Part shown: in pieces, positions 63,314 to 64,000 of the stretch | Layout: each line of letters starts with the position of its first letter | Numbering within the stretch: the stretch's first letter is position 1 | Source of the DNA: Flavobacteriales bacterium | Lineage (GTDB): Bacteria; Bacteroidota; Bacteroidia; Flavobacteriales_D; Crocinitomicaceae | Assembly (NCBI GenBank): GCA_947497485.1 | Contig: CANMHB010000015.1 | Span: forward strand, 18,997-82,996 | Length of the DNA: 64,000 bases | Direction: 5' to 3' | The notes under the pieces: model-generated | The model's input: only the letters and a program-made list of their open reading frames with translations | Database searches by the model: none | What the model was told of the DNA's origin: nothing | Translations under genes and position numbers: made by a program

Positions 63314-64000
63314 TCACCCTAGGAATAGTTGATGCCTTTCTAAGTACTGAATGTTTCCTGTATGGATTTGTTGAAGTTTTTCGGTCCCGTTAATACCAAT
63401 TTTTAAGAATGCTTCTTTTTCGATTTCGTCGGACAGAATGATTTTCCCATTGTTTTCGAACGAAATAAAGTGTTTGTCGAAAAGAGCGTCAAAAGTAGGG
63501 GAGAGAAGAATTCCGTTGTCGACGTCTAGTCGTTCATCGTTCGTAGCTTCTTTCCATGGGACAATATGTGAGGCAATCAGAATTCTTGGATCGTTAAATC
63601 CCGTGACACCACATTGGTAACGCCAACGGTGAATAATACTTTTGCGATATGCACCTTGTCCAATCCGAGATTTTACTTGACTTATTCTTTCTGTAGTTTC
63701 GGGTTTTATCATGATGTAATCGGCATATGGCTCCATGACAAGTCCTTGGTTGAGTAGTTCTGGTGTTATTTTTATTTGAGCGCCCACTCGTTTGAAGAAA
63801 AACTTAATCCCTTGGCGAAGTTGACCATCCGTATCAGGTGTTTCAAAATAATCCGCATCAAAAAATTCTACTTCGCTTTTGAAACGGACAAATCCGTTCC
63901 CCTCGGCTTCAAATAGAAATACTCTTTTTCCTTTGTTTAAATGATCGCGAAGGGCAAGATTTCCTCTCGTGAATTGCATATCACCTTTTTGACCTTCTCC
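63314..64000 (-). CDS. HNH endonuclease with SRA-like N-terminal domain (5' truncated)
   Basis: The frame is open from the window end (codons for GEGQKGD precede the Met at 63979), so the true start is outside. What is visible is an SRA-like part (GDMQFTRGNLALRDHL..GKRVFLFE) of the kind found in ScoMcrA-type enzymes that read modified DNA. An HNH domain follows, with CGVTGF, ASHIVPW, DNGILLSPTFDALFD and HFISF. It is likely a type IV-like nuclease acting on modified DNA. This is inference from the domain pair; the SRA call is moderate. Confidence 0.75.
   Translation of the reverse strand, partial: GEGQKGDMQFTRGNLALRDHLNKGKRVFLFEAEGNGFVRFKSEVEFFDADYFETPDTDGQLRQGIKFFFKRVGAQIKITPELLNQGLVMEPYADYIMIKPETTERISQVKSRIGQGAYRKSIIHRWRYQCGVTGFNDPRILIASHIVPWKEATNDERLDVDNGILLSPTFDALFDKHFISFENNGKIILSDEIEKEAFLKIGINGTEKLQQIHTGNIQYLERHQLFLG

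Noticed and set aside
63303..63322. CTAGG/CCTAG hairpin as terminator between convergent genes
   Set aside because: The stem is only five base pairs and it overlaps the last codons of the HNH gene.
1..64000. tRNA, rRNA or CRISPR arrays
   Set aside because: I saw no cloverleaf with CCA-type ends, no conserved rRNA segments, and no regularly spaced short repeats other than the coding TPR array.

Overview
The window comes from an AT-rich bacterial chromosome, most likely Bacteroidota and probably Flavobacteriales. This is inferred from four things: almost no Shine-Dalgarno sequences before start codons, two boxes matching the TAnnTTTG -7 element of that phylum, many short Gln-preceded secretion signals (the ...AQW/AQY type), and families common there (DUF4407, OmpA-fused inner-membrane proteins). 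I saw no rRNA, tRNA or CRISPR array. All functions rest on reading the sequence; no database was searched.

Layout. (1) 1-8760: the end of an upstream gene and a small orphan. Then a tightly packed plus-strand operon (600-7699) codes for a beta-rich protein, a DUF4407 protein, a membrane partner, an OmpA-tailed protein, a transglutaminase-tailed protein, a DUF350-like protein, a small protein and a hotdog thioesterase. It faces a CbxX/CbbX-type AAA ATPase. (2) 8899-19786: two giant paralogous HEPN-like + STAND NTPase + TPR proteins, each preceded by a copy of a DGLVKG peptide. Three small genes follow, the last carrying a stand-alone FtsK-gamma-like winged helix. (3) 19797-29848: small envelope and membrane genes, including an ECF sigma/anti-sigma-like pair followed by three paralogous secreted proteins. 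(4) 29917-36137: eight same-strand unknown or weakly known genes (NTF2-like, zinc-ribbon, HAD, secreted transglutaminase) behind a near-consensus sigma-54 promoter with a direct-repeat upstream site. The adjacent gene encodes a sigma-54 activator with a CARF-like N-terminus. (5) 36340-60990: a defence island. It holds small orphans, a reverse-transcriptase pair, and a ten-gene plus-strand run: hsdM, hsdM, hsdS, orphan, GHKL ATPase, SF1 helicase, hsdR, mcrB, mcrC and a DEDDh exonuclease. (6) 60991-64000: an intergenic scar with an IS3-type transposase remnant, a WYL regulator with paired operators, a secreted protein, and a truncated modified-DNA-type HNH nuclease gene.

The most interesting units are: the sigma-54/CARF-like controlled operon; the paired HEPN-STAND genes with their repeated leader peptide; the type I R-M operon with two intact hsdM genes and an inserted ATPase/helicase module continuing into McrBC; and the RT with its coupled partner.
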